A stretch of DNA of 64,000 nucleotides from Alphaproteobacteria bacterium (GCA_016794125.1 JAEUKT010000004.1:62001-126000); one strand, 5' to 3'; shown: positions 1 to 10,530, counted from the stretch's first letter. Notes: generated from the sequence alone by a model not told the origin. Numbers and translations are program-made.

Positions 1-63
1 AGTTATGGAGCAACATCACCAACACACATCCCTGTTAAGAATCGTTACGAAAGCGAAGCTGCC

Positions 64-954
64 ATGCTCAAACGCCTCAAGGCTGCATTTAACTCCGCGA
101 CTGAAATGCATCGCGCGGGGCTGGAATATGCCGCACTCGCCACCACCTGGCCGCTGATCAAGGACAGCCTGCCCAAGGGCGACGGCCATCCGGTGATTTT
201 CTTCCCGGGTTTTCTGACCAGCGACATTTTCACCCTGCCGCTACAGTCGCGGGTGGAGGAACGTGGATACAAGGTCTATGGCTGGGATAACGGATTCAAT
301 CTGGGCTTTGACGAAAAAACCGCGCAGCACCTGAAAAAACGCCTGAAGGATGTGTTCGACGCGAATGGCGGGCAGAAGGTCACGCTGGTCGGCCACAGCC
401 TGGGCGGCGTTTACGCCCGCGAACTGGCCCGCGAATTCCCCGACATGGTGCGCGACGTGATTACGCTCGGCACGCCGTTCGGGTCGCTGGACGATACCGC
501 GAAAGCCACATCCGAACACCTGAAGAAACTCTACAGCTTCTTCAACCCCAATTCCGTCCATGACGAAATCGAAGACATTGGCGCGCGCGGCCTCACGCCG
601 CCGCCCGTGCCCACTACTTCACTGTTCTCCCGCAATGACGGCGTTGTGGACTGGAAGGCATCGCTGAACCCCGCCACGCCGCTCACCGAAAACATCGAAG
701 TCTATGGCAGCCATATCGGCATGACCGCCAACGCGCTCACCATCGCCGCCGTCATCGACCGGCTGGCGCAGAAAGAAGGCGACTGGAAACCCTTCGATGC
801 GTCGAAATATTCCGTGCTGCCTTTCCCGAAAGGCGCGGATGCATCCGACCTGCCCGCCAATCCGGGCTTCAAGATGGACAAAACGAAACGCTCGCTGTTC
901 GACAACCCGCCCGTGAAGAAAAAAACCGCACCGCCGAAAGCGCCGAAGGCTTAA
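64..954 (+). CDS. alpha/beta-hydrolase, lipase-like
   Basis: A 296-residue alpha/beta-hydrolase resembling bacterial triacylglycerol lipases. The sequence shows the nucleophile elbow GHSLGG with Ser112, a plausible acid at Asp192 (in SRNDGVVDW; Asp196 is the alternative) and a plausible catalytic His217 (GSHIG), all in the order expected for the fold. An oxyanion-type HPVIFFPGF segment lies at residues 42-50. No signal peptide or membrane segment is evident, so it is probably cytoplasmic, and the tail is lysine/proline-rich. The ATG at 64 has no convincing Shine-Dalgarno sequence, so the start is not certain. It converges with the ETF-QO gene 14 bp downstream. The true substrate cannot be read from the sequence; an esterase or lipase acting on short acyl esters is the family expectation. 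Confidence 0.75.
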   Translation: MLKRLKAAFNSATEMHRAGLEYAALATTWPLIKDSLPKGDGHPVIFFPGFLTSDIFTLPLQSRVEERGYKVYGWDNGFNLGFDEKTAQHLKKRLKDVFDANGGQKVTLVGHSLGGVYARELAREFPDMVRDVITLGTPFGSLDDTAKATSEHLKKLYSFFNPNSVHDEIEDIGARGLTPPPVPTTSLFSRNDGVVDWKASLNPATPLTENIEVYGSHIGMTANALTIAAVIDRLAQKEGDWKPFDASKYSVLPFPKGADASDLPANPGFKMDKTKRSLFDNPPVKKKTAPPKAPKA

Positions 955-968
955 GGGCACTTCCCTTT

Positions 969-2597
969 TTACATCCCCGAATAATTCGGCCCGCCGCCGC
1001 CCTGCGGCGTGGTCCAGACGATGTTTTGCGTGGGGTCCTTGATGTCGCAGGTTTTGCAGTGTACGCAGTTCTGCGCGTTGATGACGAATTTGGGTTTGCC
1101 GGCTTCGTCGTTCACAACCTCGTACACGCCGGCGGGGCAGTAGCGCTGCGCGGGTTCGGCGTATTCGGGCAGGTTGTAGTTGATCGGTACCGACGGGTCT
1201 TTCAGCTTCAGGTGGCTGGGCTGGTCTTCCTCGTGATTGGTGTTCGAAATAAAAACCGACGACATTTTGTCGAACATCAGCACGCCATCCGGCTTCGGAT
1301 AATCGATCGGTGTGCTGTCCTTCGCTTTTTTCAGGGACAGATGATCCGCATGGTTGCGGAACGTCCACGGCGCTTTGCCGCGCAGCAATACGGTGTCGAT
1401 CGCTGAATAAAGGAAGCCGAGGATAAAGCCCTTTACGAAACTGGGGCGGATATTGCGTACGCGGTGCAGTTCCTCGTGCAGCCAGCTGGTCTTGAATTTA
1501 TGCGTGTATCCCACCGGCTCTTTTCCCGTCGGGTCGCCCGCCGCAAACATTTCGGCGAGTGACTCCGCCGCCAGCATCCCCGATTTCATCGCGGCATGCG
1601 TGCCCTTGATTTTGGGCACGTTGAGGAAGCCCGCCGTATCGCCCACCAGCGCGCCGCCGGGGAAGGTGAGTTTCGGCAGCGATTGCAGCCCGCCTTCCGA
1701 CAGCGCACGCGCACCGTAGGAAATGCGCTTGCCGCCTTTCAGATACTTGGCAATCGCCGGATGCGTCTTGAAGCGCTGGAATTCGTGATAGGGCGACAGA
1801 TACGGGTTGGTGTAATCGAGGCCGATCACGAAACCGATAGAAATGATATTATTTTCGGCGTGATACATCCACGAGCCGCCATAGGTCTTGCTGTCCATCG
1901 GCCAGCCCGCGCTATGCACGGTCAAACCCTGCTTGTGGTTTTCGGCGGGTACTTCCCACAGTTCTTTAATGCCGATGCCATAGGTTTGCGGGTCGCATTC
2001 TTTCCGCAGGTCAAACTTCTTGAACAGTAACTGCGTCAGCGATCCGCGGCAGCCTTCGGCGAACAATGTCTGTTTCGCATGCAATTCCATCCCGCGCTGG
2101 AAGGCGGCTGTGGGCTCGCCGTTTTTGCCGATGCCCATATCGCCGGTCGCAACGCCCTTCACCGAATTGTCTTCGTTGTACAAAACTTCGGCGGCAGGGA
2201 AGCCCGGATAAATCTCCACGCCCAGTTCCTGCGCCTGTTCCGCCAGCCATTTGCCAAACGCACCAAGGCTGAAGACGTAATTGCCGTGGTTGTTCATCGG
2301 CGGCGGGGTGGGCAGGCGGATGGCGGATGATTTGGTCAGGAAATAAAAACGGTCTTCGGTGACGGCGCAGGTGATAGGCGCGCCCTTTTCTTTCCAGTTC
2401 GGGATCAGCTCGTTCAGGGATCGCGGCTCCAGCACGCCGCCTGACATCAGATGCGCGCCGACCTCGCTGCCTTTCTCCAGCACGCAGACGGTCAGGTCAG
2501 GCTTCAGCTGTTTCAGTCGGATGGCCGCGGACAGTCCGGAAGGACCGGCACCGACGATCACCACATCATAGCTCATGACTTCGCGCGGAGTATCCAT
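969..2597 (-). CDS. Electron transfer flavoprotein-ubiquinone oxidoreductase (ETF-QO)
   Basis: The enzyme takes electrons from reduced electron transfer flavoprotein, which is fed by acyl-CoA and amino-acid dehydrogenases, and passes them to ubiquinone at the inner face of the membrane. The 542-residue protein has an N-terminal FAD-binding Rossmann motif (VIVGAGPSGLSAA). Its C-terminus has the typical 4Fe-4S ligand region, with CPAGVYEV followed by NCVHCKTCDI, and ends in the characteristic GGGGPNYSGM. Length and both ends match the family, so it is intact. The ATG at 2597 is chosen because GAGGG lies nine bases upstream; a TTG six bases further upstream is possible but unnecessary. No ETF subunit genes are adjacent. 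Confidence 0.95.
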   Translation of the reverse strand: MDTPREVMSYDVVIVGAGPSGLSAAIRLKQLKPDLTVCVLEKGSEVGAHLMSGGVLEPRSLNELIPNWKEKGAPITCAVTEDRFYFLTKSSAIRLPTPPPMNNHGNYVFSLGAFGKWLAEQAQELGVEIYPGFPAAEVLYNEDNSVKGVATGDMGIGKNGEPTAAFQRGMELHAKQTLFAEGCRGSLTQLLFKKFDLRKECDPQTYGIGIKELWEVPAENHKQGLTVHSAGWPMDSKTYGGSWMYHAENNIISIGFVIGLDYTNPYLSPYHEFQRFKTHPAIAKYLKGGKRISYGARALSEGGLQSLPKLTFPGGALVGDTAGFLNVPKIKGTHAAMKSGMLAAESLAEMFAAGDPTGKEPVGYTHKFKTSWLHEELHRVRNIRPSFVKGFILGFLYSAIDTVLLRGKAPWTFRNHADHLSLKKAKDSTPIDYPKPDGVLMFDKMSSVFISNTNHEEDQPSHLKLKDPSVPINYNLPEYAEPAQRYCPAGVYEVVNDEAGKPKFVINAQNCVHCKTCDIKDPTQNIVWTTPQGGGGPNYSGM

Positions 2598-2688
2598 AAT
2601 CAAATCCCTCTGTTTACCAGCAAAAATATTACACTCGGGTGGGTAAAGCGATAGCGAAAAACAGGCGCGGTTTTGCTAAAGTTCCGGC

Positions 2689-3558
2689 ATGACCCTTGAT
2701 ACAGAAAACCCAAATCTGGCCGAGCTGCTGCAGTTATATATAGACTCCGGCGCGGATGAAGCGATCGGCGACGAAGCGCTGGATCGTACCCTGCTGGCCG
2801 ACAAGGTCATGGCCTTCCCGCAACCAACGGCGGAGGAGGGGGGCGAAGCCTATACCCCCGGCAACCGCCCGCTGCCCGCCATGCCGTCCGGTCTGGCCGT
2901 ACCAAAAGCGCCGCCGCCCCTCGATATCGGCGCGGTCGAGGCGATGGGCGATGCGAAATTGCTGGCGGCGGGTGCGAAAAGCCTCGATGAATTGCAGGCC
3001 GCTTTGCAGGGGTTCAAGGGGCTGGCGCTCCAGCGCACGGCGACGCAAATGGTTTTCTGCGATGGCAACCCCGCCGCCCGCGTCATGCTGGTCGGCGAAG
3101 CCCCGGGCGCGGACGAGGACCGCATGGGCAAGCCCTTTGTCGGTGTCAGCGGGCAGTTGCTGGATAAAATGCTGGGGGCGATCGGCCTCAGCCGCGAGGA
3201 AAGCGTATATATAAGTAACATCATCAACTGGCGCCCGCCCGGCAACCGCGCGCCGACGGATTCCGAAGTCGCTCTCAGCCTGCCCTTCATCCTGCGCCAT
3301 ATCGAACTGGTGAACCCAGCCGTGGTGGTGTTTCTGGGCGGTGTCTCGGCCAAGGCGCTGACCGGTTCGGCCAGCGGCATCACAAGGTTGCGGGGCAAGT
3401 GGCTGGAACATATGTCGGATGGGTTGAAAGCGCCCATTCCCGCGCTGCCCATGTTCCACCCCGCCTACCTGCTGCGCTCCCCCGCCGAAAAACGCCACGC
3501 CTGGGCGGATCTGCTGAAACTGAAAGCGAAGCTGAAGGAATTGGGGATTGCCCCCTGA
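2689..3558 (+). CDS. Uracil-DNA glycosylase family 4/5-like protein, lacking Fe-S cysteines
   Basis: A 289-residue member of the uracil-DNA glycosylase superfamily, the branch often annotated as SPO1 DNA polymerase-related. The first ~110 residues are a variable, proline-rich leader. The core has motif GEAPGADED (136-144), GKPFVG, the segment [13 protein letters not shown] and a C-terminal FHPAYLLR motif, all as in family 4 enzymes that excise uracil from DNA. Family 4 enzymes usually hold a 4Fe-4S cluster through four cysteines. Here only one cysteine exists in the whole protein (Cys124), so no cluster can form on the usual plan. The gene is divergent from ETF-QO with 91 bp between starts. 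Uracil excision is likely but not proven. Confidence 0.8.
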   Translation: MTLDTENPNLAELLQLYIDSGADEAIGDEALDRTLLADKVMAFPQPTAEEGGEAYTPGNRPLPAMPSGLAVPKAPPPLDIGAVEAMGDAKLLAAGAKSLDELQAALQGFKGLALQRTATQMVFCDGNPAARVMLVGEAPGADEDRMGKPFVGVSGQLLDKMLGAIGLSREESVYISNIINWRPPGNRAPTDSEVALSLPFILRHIELVNPAVVVFLGGVSAKALTGSASGITRLRGKWLEHMSDGLKAPIPALPMFHPAYLLRSPAEKRHAWADLLKLKAKLKELGIAP

Positions 3559-3991
3559 CCGTACCCCTTGCGAAAGCAGGGGGCTAAGCACGCTTCCTGC
3601 TTTCGCAGGGATTACAAGATTGCGGAGAAACAGGACGAAACGCTGAAGAAAACTTTTAATCGATTTTTTGGCTCTTTCTCTGGTGTTCCCGTTCATTCCT
3701 GCCTCCTTTACTCTCCCCTAGTGTTTCATAACTCGCATTAAATGTCAACAAAAAATTGCGTAAGTCGCAACACTCTGTTCCGGCGCATGAATCCGTTCTG
3801 CATCGCCATCATCCGAATCTCGGACAGGGGGGAAACTGTGTTTTGATGCTTATTTACATAATTACTAAAACCGGACTGTGGATAAGCTTCTGAAACCGCC
3901 GTTCAATTTGGCTAATTATGTAAAAATTTGCAAAGATTTGGGAATTGGGCTACGAATCTCGGGCTCCCGGTCAACAGCCAGGCAGAAGATT
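3559..3991. other. Intergenic region between the UDG-like gene and the transglycosylase
   Basis: About 430 bp with no convincing gene. It holds the palindromic repeat at 3570-3606. From about 3715 it becomes A+T-rich and carries a short inverted repeat, TTGCG-N5-CGCAA, at 3756-3770. The reading frame of the next gene is open back to a GTG at 3878, so the last ~110 bp could be coding if that start is used. I could not identify a convincing promoter. Confidence 0.5.
3570..3606. repeat. Palindromic intergenic repeat (GCGAAAGCAGG type)
   Basis: A perfect 11-bp inverted repeat, GCGAAAGCAGG (3570-3580) and CCTGCTTTCGC (3596-3606), with a 15-base loop. It resembles the common alphaproteobacterial dispersed palindrome whose core reads CGCGAAAGCGGG. 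It lies just after the UDG-like stop codon and could act as a transcript-end hairpin, but it has no U-tract. Confidence 0.6.
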
Positions 3992-6013
3992 TTGGAAATT
4001 GAAAAACGCAGATATGTTTTAGGATCGATCGGTTTCGCCCTCGTGCTTGGTTGCGCGGGGACCGCGATTGCGGTTGATATTCCGCTGCCCAAGCGCAAAC
4101 CCGGTCAGGAAGCCGCTGCTCCCGCACAGCCCAAATTGTCCTTTGCCACTTCGATCCGCCCGCCACGCAAGCCGGGCCAGGCGGCAAATGACCTGAGCGG
4201 CGTCGATGTGGCGGCGCTTGCCGCCATCCGTCCCGCTGCCGGCAATCCCGAAGATGCGCGCCTGTCGCCCAGCGTCTTCGCGCGCGAACCGTCGCTGATC
4301 GACCGCATGTTCAGCAGCCTGGGGGGCGGGTCGAACCGCCGCCTGACCGATGAAGACGCGGCGCGCTATGCCCATATCTTCGCCTTTCAGGATGTCGGCA
4401 GCTTCGCCCATGCAAACACCGAGATTGAAAAGCTCCAGGATTTACGCCTGATGGGGCATGTGCTGTACCAGCGCTATACCAGCCCGGATTACAAAACGAC
4501 CTACAAGGAACTGGCCGACTGGATGAAACGCTTCGCCGACCATCCGGGCGCGCAGCGCATTTACGATCTTGCGCAGAAAAAGAAAACCGCAAAAGACACC
4601 GAACGCCTCGCGTCGCCCCGCATCGGGCGCGGCGTGTATGGCATGCATGATTTCGATGTCGGCCAGCTGGCGCAGCCCTATATCCGCAGCCGCAGCCACG
4701 CGCCCGCCCAGCGGGACCTGATCAAGGCGGTCGGCCAAAATATCGGCGAAGCGCCGACATCGTCCTTCGCGCGGCTGGAAAAGAAAAAAGACCTGCTGCC
4801 CGTGACCGATTACGACGCATTGCAGGGCGATGTCGCCGCGTCCTATTTCTACAACGGCAAGATCGATAAGGCGTATGAACTTGCCAGCGCCTCCGCCCAT
4901 CGCTCCGGCACCGATGTGCCGCTGGCGGGCTGGATCGGCGGCTTGTCGGCATGGCAGCTGGGCAAATATCCGGAAGCTGCAAAACTGTTCGAACTCACCG
5001 CGCGCTCCAACCGCACATCGGCATGGATGTCGGCAGCGGGCGCGTACTGGACGGCGCGTTCATATTTGCGCGCGCGCCAGCCGCAGAACGTGAATATATG
5101 GCTGAAGCGCGCGGCCGAATTCCCGCGCACATTCTACGGCCTGATCGCGATGAAGGCGCTGGGCATGGAACAGGCGAAATTCAACTGGAAAACGCCCGAG
5201 CTGACGGAAAAACACGTGAAGGCGCTGATGCAGCTGCCCGCCGGCCGCCGCGCGCTTGCGCTTGTGAAGGCGGAGCGTCCCGACCTTGCCGAGCTTGAAC
5301 TGCGCCAGATGAACCCCGGCGACAATATCGTGCTGCAAGAAGCGATGATCGCGATGGCGACCGATAACGGCATGCCGGCGCTGGCGATGCGCATGGGATC
5401 ATCCTTCCGCGGCAAGAACGGCAAGCTGTATGACTCCGCGCTTTATCCCGATGTGCCGTGGAAGCCCGCGAAAGGCTTCACGGTCGATAGCGCGCTTGTT
5501 TATGCCTTTATCCGGCAGGAATCGAAATTCGACTGGGCGGCATCCAACAAATCATCGGGCGCGGTCGGCCTCATGCAGCTGATGCCGCTGACGGCGAAGC
5601 ATGTCGCGCGCAAGCACGGCGACAATATCGACGGCGAAAAACTGCAGGACCCGACGCTCAACATCGACCTCGGCCAGAAATACCTGAAGGAACTGCTGGC
5701 GACCGAATACGTCGATAATAATTTGTTCAAGCTGGCGGTCGCCTATAACGCGGGCCCCGGCAAACTGGCGCGCTGGGACCAGAACACGCGCTACACGGGC
5801 GACCCGTTGCTGTTCATTGAATCGATCCCCGTCGCCGAAACGCGGATTTTCGTGGAACGCGTGATGACCAATTTCTGGATCTACCGCATCAAGCACAGGC
5901 AGGACATCGAATCCCTCGACCGCGTTGCGGAAGGCGACTGGCCGGTCTATGTGGCGCAGGATAACCGCCGTTTCCCGGTATATGCTTCGGCCGATGCCTT
6001 TATCGCCCCCTAA
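3992..6013 (+). CDS. Soluble lytic murein transglycosylase (Slt70-like)
   Basis: Exported enzyme that cleaves the glycan strand of peptidoglycan, forming 1,6-anhydro-muramic ends. A long alpha-helical superhelix-like region precedes a C-terminal SLT goose-lysozyme-like domain. Its signature runs FIRQESKFDW, with catalytic Glu510 counted from the start used here, then GAVGLMQLMP and AVAYNAGPG. A signal peptide core (YVLGSIGFALVLG, then an AIA cleavage-like site) follows the charged start. I place the start at the TTG at 3992, preceded by AGAAG, because it puts the signal peptide at the N-terminus. The frame is open to a GTG at 3878, which would add 38 residues. It sits alone between intergenic regions. 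Confidence 0.88.
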   Translation: MEIEKRRYVLGSIGFALVLGCAGTAIAVDIPLPKRKPGQEAAAPAQPKLSFATSIRPPRKPGQAANDLSGVDVAALAAIRPAAGNPEDARLSPSVFAREPSLIDRMFSSLGGGSNRRLTDEDAARYAHIFAFQDVGSFAHANTEIEKLQDLRLMGHVLYQRYTSPDYKTTYKELADWMKRFADHPGAQRIYDLAQKKKTAKDTERLASPRIGRGVYGMHDFDVGQLAQPYIRSRSHAPAQRDLIKAVGQNIGEAPTSSFARLEKKKDLLPVTDYDALQGDVAASYFYNGKIDKAYELASASAHRSGTDVPLAGWIGGLSAWQLGKYPEAAKLFELTARSNRTSAWMSAAGAYWTARSYLRARQPQNVNIWLKRAAEFPRTFYGLIAMKALGMEQAKFNWKTPELTEKHVKALMQLPAGRRALALVKAERPDLAELELRQMNPGDNIVLQEAMIAMATDNGMPALAMRMGSSFRGKNGKLYDSALYPDVPWKPAKGFTVDSALVYAFIRQESKFDWAASNKSSGAVGLMQLMPLTAKHVARKHGDNIDGEKLQDPTLNIDLGQKYLKELLATEYVDNNLFKLAVAYNAGPGKLARWDQNTRYTGDPLLFIESIPVAETRIFVERVMTNFWIYRIKHRQDIESLDRVAEGDWPVYVAQDNRRFPVYASADAFIAP

Positions 6014-6023
6014 GTAAATTTAG

Positions 6024-6052
6024 TTGACATAATACCGCACCATAGGTATATT
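6024..6052 (+). promoter_or_regulatory. Sigma-70-type promoter for the 6120 gene
   Basis: TTGACA at 6024-6029 and TATATT at 6047-6052, separated by exactly 17 bp, lie between the transglycosylase stop and the next gene. The -35 box is perfect and the -10 box is a near match. Confidence 0.7.
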
Positions 6053-6119
6053 TCCCGCCAAGCCCTGATTCCACAAAAATGGGCGTTCCAAACACGGCAA
6101 GCAGAGGGAGTATTCAAAC

Positions 6120-6836
6120 ATGGTCGATTTTTTCAAGGAAACGCGCGAATTTGTCTCCGGCGTCGCAAGCGATGCGGTCAACTTCCCGAAAACCAAAACC
6201 GGCTGGCCGGCCTACAAGGCCGCGATTGTCGAATTCTACAACGACACGCGCGACGAGCTGTTTGCCTTCCGCAGCCGCAAGCTTTACCCCGCCGCATCCG
6301 AAACGGGCGCGCAGCTGGAATCCCTGCTGAAGCAGGATGCTACCACGGAAAAAACGGAATCCCTGCTGGCGCTGAAACAGTCCGCCGTCGATACGCTCGG
6401 CCCTGTCGCTGAAAACCAGTGGGAAAAAGGCTCGCGCGCGGGATTGTGGACGATGGGCGCGGTCGCGCTGACCGCCGTCGCATCCCTTGCCCTCGCGCCG
6501 ACGCTGTCCGTCATCGTGCCGGTCGTCGCCGTTGCTGCTACGGGTTTCACCGCCGTTGCGAAATTCTTCACCAACGGTTTCCGCGCCGCGGGCGCCGTTG
6601 AAAAATTCTCGGCCAAGATCGACAACGAAGTGATCGGCATGGCATCGGGTGAAAACCGCGCCGCCGTTTTCGCGTCGCCGTCTTTCCAGCAGGCGCTGGT
6701 GGATAAGGGCGTGCTGAAAACCGCCTTCGAACTCGGCGCGAAACGCAGCCCGAAGAAAGAAGCGAATTACGCCGCGCTGGTCGCGAAACTGCCGAAACCG
6801 GAAGCAAAGCCCGCACCCGCAGCACCGGCCGCATAA
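6120..6836 (+). CDS. Uncharacterised membrane-associated protein, 238 aa
   Basis: I do not recognise this family. The protein has a hydrophilic N-terminal half of mostly helical character. A hydrophobic alanine/valine-rich stretch at about residues 108-150 could form two transmembrane helices. A further soluble region follows, with an alanine/proline/lysine-rich tail. No signal peptide is present. The ATG is supported by GGAG about nine bases upstream. It is a single-gene unit, with a strong promoter at 6024-6052 and a terminator hairpin at 6859-6885, so it is likely well expressed. Base composition is like its neighbours. Confidence 0.8.
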   Translation: MVDFFKETREFVSGVASDAVNFPKTKTGWPAYKAAIVEFYNDTRDELFAFRSRKLYPAASETGAQLESLLKQDATTEKTESLLALKQSAVDTLGPVAENQWEKGSRAGLWTMGAVALTAVASLALAPTLSVIVPVVAVAATGFTAVAKFFTNGFRAAGAVEKFSAKIDNEVIGMASGENRAAVFASPSFQQALVDKGVLKTAFELGAKRSPKKEANYAALVAKLPKPEAKPAPAAPAA

Positions 6837-6858
6837 AAGTTTTACATCACGGAAAAGA

Positions 6859-6885
6859 AAACCCGGCGAAAGCCGGGTTTTTTTT
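6859..6885. terminator. Bidirectional rho-independent terminator
   Basis: The stem AACCCGGC / GCCGGGTT closes on a GAAA tetraloop and is followed by a run of T on the plus strand. On the minus strand it is followed by TTTTCTTTT, so the hairpin can end both converging genes. It overlaps the stop codon of the minus-strand gene. Confidence 0.85.
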
Positions 6886-7705
6886 AAGCCGACAGCAGCT
6901 GTACCAATCGCTCATGCAGCGGTTTATCGCCCGCCGCCAGCACTTCGAACGCATCAAAGCTGGGCTTCAGCGGCAGCGGGTTGCCCTGCCAGTCGGTGAT
7001 GATGCCGCCAGCACCCTCCACAACCGGAATAAGTGCGACGTAATCGTGCAGCTTCATGTGTCCTTCCACAATCCCGTCCAGCCAGCCGGATGCCAGCGTG
7101 CCGTAGGAATAGCAATCGCCGCCGTAAATGGTGAAGGATGTTTCTTCCTTCAGATACGTGTAAAGCCGCAGGTATTCTTCGAGGTCGAACATGTCCGGCC
7201 CCGTGGTCGCGATATTCGCGTTTGAAATATCGGGGCAGGGGCGCACGGTTGCCGGTTTCCCGTTGAACAATGTCGGATGGCCGGCAGCGCCAATCCACCG
7301 TTCGCCCGATATTGGCTGGTCGATCACGCCCAACACCGCGCGGCCGTTATGCACCAACCCGATCAGCGTGCCGAACAGCGGGCGGCCGGTTGCGAAGGCC
7401 TTGGTGCCGTCGATGGGGTCCAGCACCCACATGTAACCGGTCGTGCCCGCATCCGATCCGAATTCTTCGCCGTGGATGCCGTCGCCGGGGCGTTCTTTCG
7501 CCAAAATGGCGCGGATGACCTGTTCGGCTTCCTTGTCGGCAATCGTGACGGGGCTCTGGTCCTGTTTCCCTTCGATATGAAAACCGGTGCGGAAGTATTT
7601 GCGGATAACCTCGCCGCTGGCATCGGCGAGTCGGTGGGCGAGGGCGATTAAATCCTCGGAAACATTGATATTTTCAGACTCAATTGTATTTTTAACATTT
7701 GCCAT
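6884..7705 (-). CDS. hisN: Inositol monophosphatase-family histidinol-phosphatase
   Basis: A 273-residue Mg2+-dependent phosphatase of the inositol monophosphatase fold. It most resembles HisN, which removes phosphate from L-histidinol phosphate in histidine biosynthesis. Metal-binding motifs are present: Glu80 in HGEE, and WVLDPIDGT with Asp96 and Asp99. The second half has [17 protein letters not shown] and [16 protein letters not shown], which supplies the third metal ligand region. The HisN call rests on overall likeness rather than on a pathway neighbour, since no his gene is adjacent. Inositol or other sugar monophosphates remain possible substrates. The start ATG lies 44 bp from the divergent alaS and has only a weak ribosome-binding site. 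Confidence 0.8.
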   Translation of the reverse strand: MANVKNTIESENINVSEDLIALAHRLADASGEVIRKYFRTGFHIEGKQDQSPVTIADKEAEQVIRAILAKERPGDGIHGEEFGSDAGTTGYMWVLDPIDGTKAFATGRPLFGTLIGLVHNGRAVLGVIDQPISGERWIGAAGHPTLFNGKPATVRPCPDISNANIATTGPDMFDLEEYLRLYTYLKEETSFTIYGGDCYSYGTLASGWLDGIVEGHMKLHDYVALIPVVEGAGGIITDWQGNPLPLKPSFDAFEVLAAGDKPLHERLVQLLSA

Positions 7706-7749
7706 TGTATAACTATGTGTTTGATTTGAACGGCTTTACAGAGGGTACC

Positions 7750-10410
7750 ATGACAAGCGTCGCCGAAATCCGCAAGACATTCCTTGAGTTCTTCAAGAAG
7801 AACGGGCACGAGATCGTGCGCTCGTCGCCGCTGGTGCCGCAGAACGACCCCACGCTGATGTTCGCCAATTCGGGCATGGTGCAGTTCAAGAACGTCTTCA
7901 CGGGCCAAGAAAAACGCAGCTATACCCGCGCCACCACCGCGCAGAAATGCGTGCGCGCGGGCGGCAAGCATAACGACCTTGAAAACGTCGGCTATACCGC
8001 GCGCCACCTGACCTTCTTTGAAATGCTCGGCAACTTTTCCTTCGGCGATTATTTCAAGTCGGATGCCATTCCGTTCGCGTGGAATTTGCTGACCAAGGAT
8101 TTCGCGCTCGACCCCAAACGCCTGTGCGTCACTGTCTATCACGACGACGACGAAGCCGCCGCGATCTGGAAGAAAGTCACCGGTTTTTCGGACGATAAAA
8201 TCATCCGCATCCCGACGATGGATAACTTCTGGATGATGGGCGACACCGGCCCCTGCGGCCCTTGCTCGGAAATCTTCTTTGACCACGGCGACAAAGTCGC
8301 GGGCGGCCCTCCCGGCTCGCCCGACCAGGACGGCGACCGTTTCGTGGAGATCTGGAACAACGTCTTCATGCAGTTTGAATCGCTGCCCGACGGCACGCGC
8401 ACGAAACTGCCCAAGCCTTCCATCGATACCGGCATGGGGCTGGAGCGTATGGCGACCGTTTTGCAGGGCAAGCATGACGTTTTCAGCATTGATCTTTTGC
8501 GCTCGATCATCGAACAGGTCGCGCACCTGACCAACACCAACCCCGATGGCGAGAACAAGGCCGCCCACCGCGTGCTGGCCGACCATCTGCGCGCATCCGC
8601 CTTCCTGATCGCCGACGGCGTATTGCCGGGTAATGAAGGCCGCGGCTACGTGCTGCGCCGTATCATGCGCCGTGGCATGCGTTACGCGCATATTCTGGGC
8701 GCGGAAGAACCGTTGATGTACCGCCTGCTGCCCACGCTGATCGCGAAAATGGGCGATGCGTATCCGGAACTCAAGGAAGCGGAGACGCTGATCTCGGAAA
8801 CGCTGAAACTCGAAGAAACGCGCTTCAAAAAGACGCTTGCCAATGGCCTTGATTTGCTGGGCAAGGAAACGGCGAAGCTGGGCAAAGCCGACAAGCTGCC
8901 GGGCGACGTGGCGTTCAAGCTGTACGACACCTACGGCTTCCCGCTCGACCTCACGCAGGACGTCCTCAAGCGCGAAAACGGCCGCGAAGTCGATACCGCC
9001 GGTTTTACGACCGCGATGGACAAGCAAAAAGAAGCCGCACGCAAATCGTGGCAGGGTTCCGGCGAAGCCGCCGATGAAAAAGTCTGGTTCGAAATCAAGG
9101 AAAAATCCGGCACCACCGAATTCCTCGGCTATGACCTTGAAAAAGCCGAAGCGCAGGTTGTCGCGCTGGTATCGGGCGGCAAGATCGTGCAATCCGCCAA
9201 ACAGGGCGATGATGTGTCGATCGTCGTCAACCAGACGCCGTTCTACGGCGAAAGCGGCGGTCAGGTCGGCGACCGCGGCCGCATCGTCACCGCAAAAGGC
9301 GGCGAAATTGAAGTGACCGACACCGTGAAAAAAGCGGGCGGCGTGTTCGTCCATCATGGCAAGGTCGTGAAGGGCAGCGTGAATACGCTCGATGCCGTTG
9401 AACTGTCGATCGATGCGCGCCGCCGCAATGCGATCCGCGCCAACCATTCCGCGACCCACCTGCTGCATGCGGCGCTGCGCCGTAATATCGGCAAGCATGT
9501 GTCGCAAAAGGGTTCGCTGGTCGATGATAACCGGTTGCGTTTCGACGTCAGCCAGCCGACCGCGCTGACCGAAGAACAAATTGCGACGGTCGAGCGTGAA
9601 GTAAACGACCGCATCCGCATGAACAGCGATGTCACCACCCGCCTGATGCCGGTCGATGATGCCCGCGCACTCGGCGCGATGGCGATGTTCGGCGAAAAAT
9701 ACGACGACGAAGTGCGCGTGCTCGCGATGGGCGGCGCGGATATTGACGATCCCAAACGCACCTATTCGATGGAACTTTGCGGCGGCACGCATGTGCGCCG
9801 CACGGGTGATATCGGCTTGTTCAAGATCGTGGGCGAAAGCGCACTCGCATCCGGCGTGCGCCGCGTGGAAGGTGTCACGGGCGAAGGGGCTTTGAAATAC
9901 CTGTCCGAACAGGAAAACCGTTTGTATCAGGTCGCGAACCTGCTGAAAACCTCACCCGCCGATGTGGTGGCGCGCGTTGAATCGCTCGCGAACGACAAGA
10001 AGAAGTTGGAAAAAGAAATCTCCGACCTGCGCCGTAAACTGGCCGCTGGCGGCGGCGGATCCTCCGCGCCCGAAGCGAAGGTGATCGCGGGCGTGAACTT
10101 CACCAGCCGCGTGCTGGAGGGGGTGCCCGCGAATGAATTGAAACCGCTCGCCGATGAACTGACCGCGAAACTGGGCTCGGGCGTTGTTGCGCTTGTGTCT
10201 GTCGATGCGACGGGCAAGGCATCGCTGGTGGTTGCGGTCACCAAAGACCTCACCGCGAAACACGATGCCGTGAAACTCGTGAAAATCGGCGCCGAGAAAA
10301 TGGGCGGCAAAGGCGGCGGCGGCCGCCCCGACATGGCACAGGCGGGCGGGCCCGAAGGCAAGCTTGCGAATGACGCCGTCGGCGCGATCGAAGCGGCGCT
10401 GGCGAGCTAA
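7750..10410 (+). CDS. alaS: Alanyl-tRNA synthetase
   Basis: Charges tRNA-Ala and edits mischarged Ser/Gly. The 886-residue protein has the full family layout. It opens with the class II catalytic core beginning [15 protein letters not shown], which includes [12 protein letters not shown]. Next come the tRNA-recognition helical region and the editing domain with the zinc-type motif NHSATHLLH, paired with [13 protein letters not shown]. It closes with the C-terminal DHHA1-like domain, which ends in the glycine-rich [15 protein letters not shown]. The ATG at 7750 aligns with the usual AlaS N-terminus and follows AGAGGG. The frame is open 51 bases further upstream but that extension does not resemble AlaS. 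It is divergent from hisN. Confidence 0.98.
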   Translation: MTSVAEIRKTFLEFFKKNGHEIVRSSPLVPQNDPTLMFANSGMVQFKNVFTGQEKRSYTRATTAQKCVRAGGKHNDLENVGYTARHLTFFEMLGNFSFGDYFKSDAIPFAWNLLTKDFALDPKRLCVTVYHDDDEAAAIWKKVTGFSDDKIIRIPTMDNFWMMGDTGPCGPCSEIFFDHGDKVAGGPPGSPDQDGDRFVEIWNNVFMQFESLPDGTRTKLPKPSIDTGMGLERMATVLQGKHDVFSIDLLRSIIEQVAHLTNTNPDGENKAAHRVLADHLRASAFLIADGVLPGNEGRGYVLRRIMRRGMRYAHILGAEEPLMYRLLPTLIAKMGDAYPELKEAETLISETLKLEETRFKKTLANGLDLLGKETAKLGKADKLPGDVAFKLYDTYGFPLDLTQDVLKRENGREVDTAGFTTAMDKQKEAARKSWQGSGEAADEKVWFEIKEKSGTTEFLGYDLEKAEAQVVALVSGGKIVQSAKQGDDVSIVVNQTPFYGESGGQVGDRGRIVTAKGGEIEVTDTVKKAGGVFVHHGKVVKGSVNTLDAVELSIDARRRNAIRANHSATHLLHAALRRNIGKHVSQKGSLVDDNRLRFDVSQPTALTEEQIATVEREVNDRIRMNSDVTTRLMPVDDARALGAMAMFGEKYDDEVRVLAMGGADIDDPKRTYSMELCGGTHVRRTGDIGLFKIVGESALASGVRRVEGVTGEGALKYLSEQENRLYQVANLLKTSPADVVARVESLANDKKKLEKEISDLRRKLAAGGGGSSAPEAKVIAGVNFTSRVLEGVPANELKPLADELTAKLGSGVVALVSVDATGKASLVVAVTKDLTAKHDAVKLVKIGAEKMGGKGGGGRPDMAQAGGPEGKLANDAVGAIEAALAS

Positions 10411-10420
10411 TTTTTCCTGC

Positions 10421-10491
10421 CATCCTGAGCGCAGTGAAGCATCCCCCTTTCTTGCCACAAGCAAGGGAGATCCTTCGCTACGCTCAGGATG
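10421..10491. repeat. Palindromic intergenic repeat (CATCCTGAGCG type)
   Basis: Imperfect inverted repeat with 23-bp arms (10421-10443 and 10469-10491), beginning CATCCTGAGCG and ending CGCTCAGGATG. It is of the type widely dispersed between genes in proteobacterial genomes. It sits between alaS and ndk and does not resemble the other palindromes in this window. Confidence 0.65.
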
Positions 10492-10530
10492 ACAATATAA
10501 ATTCTTTAAATATCAATCATTTACGAGTGA

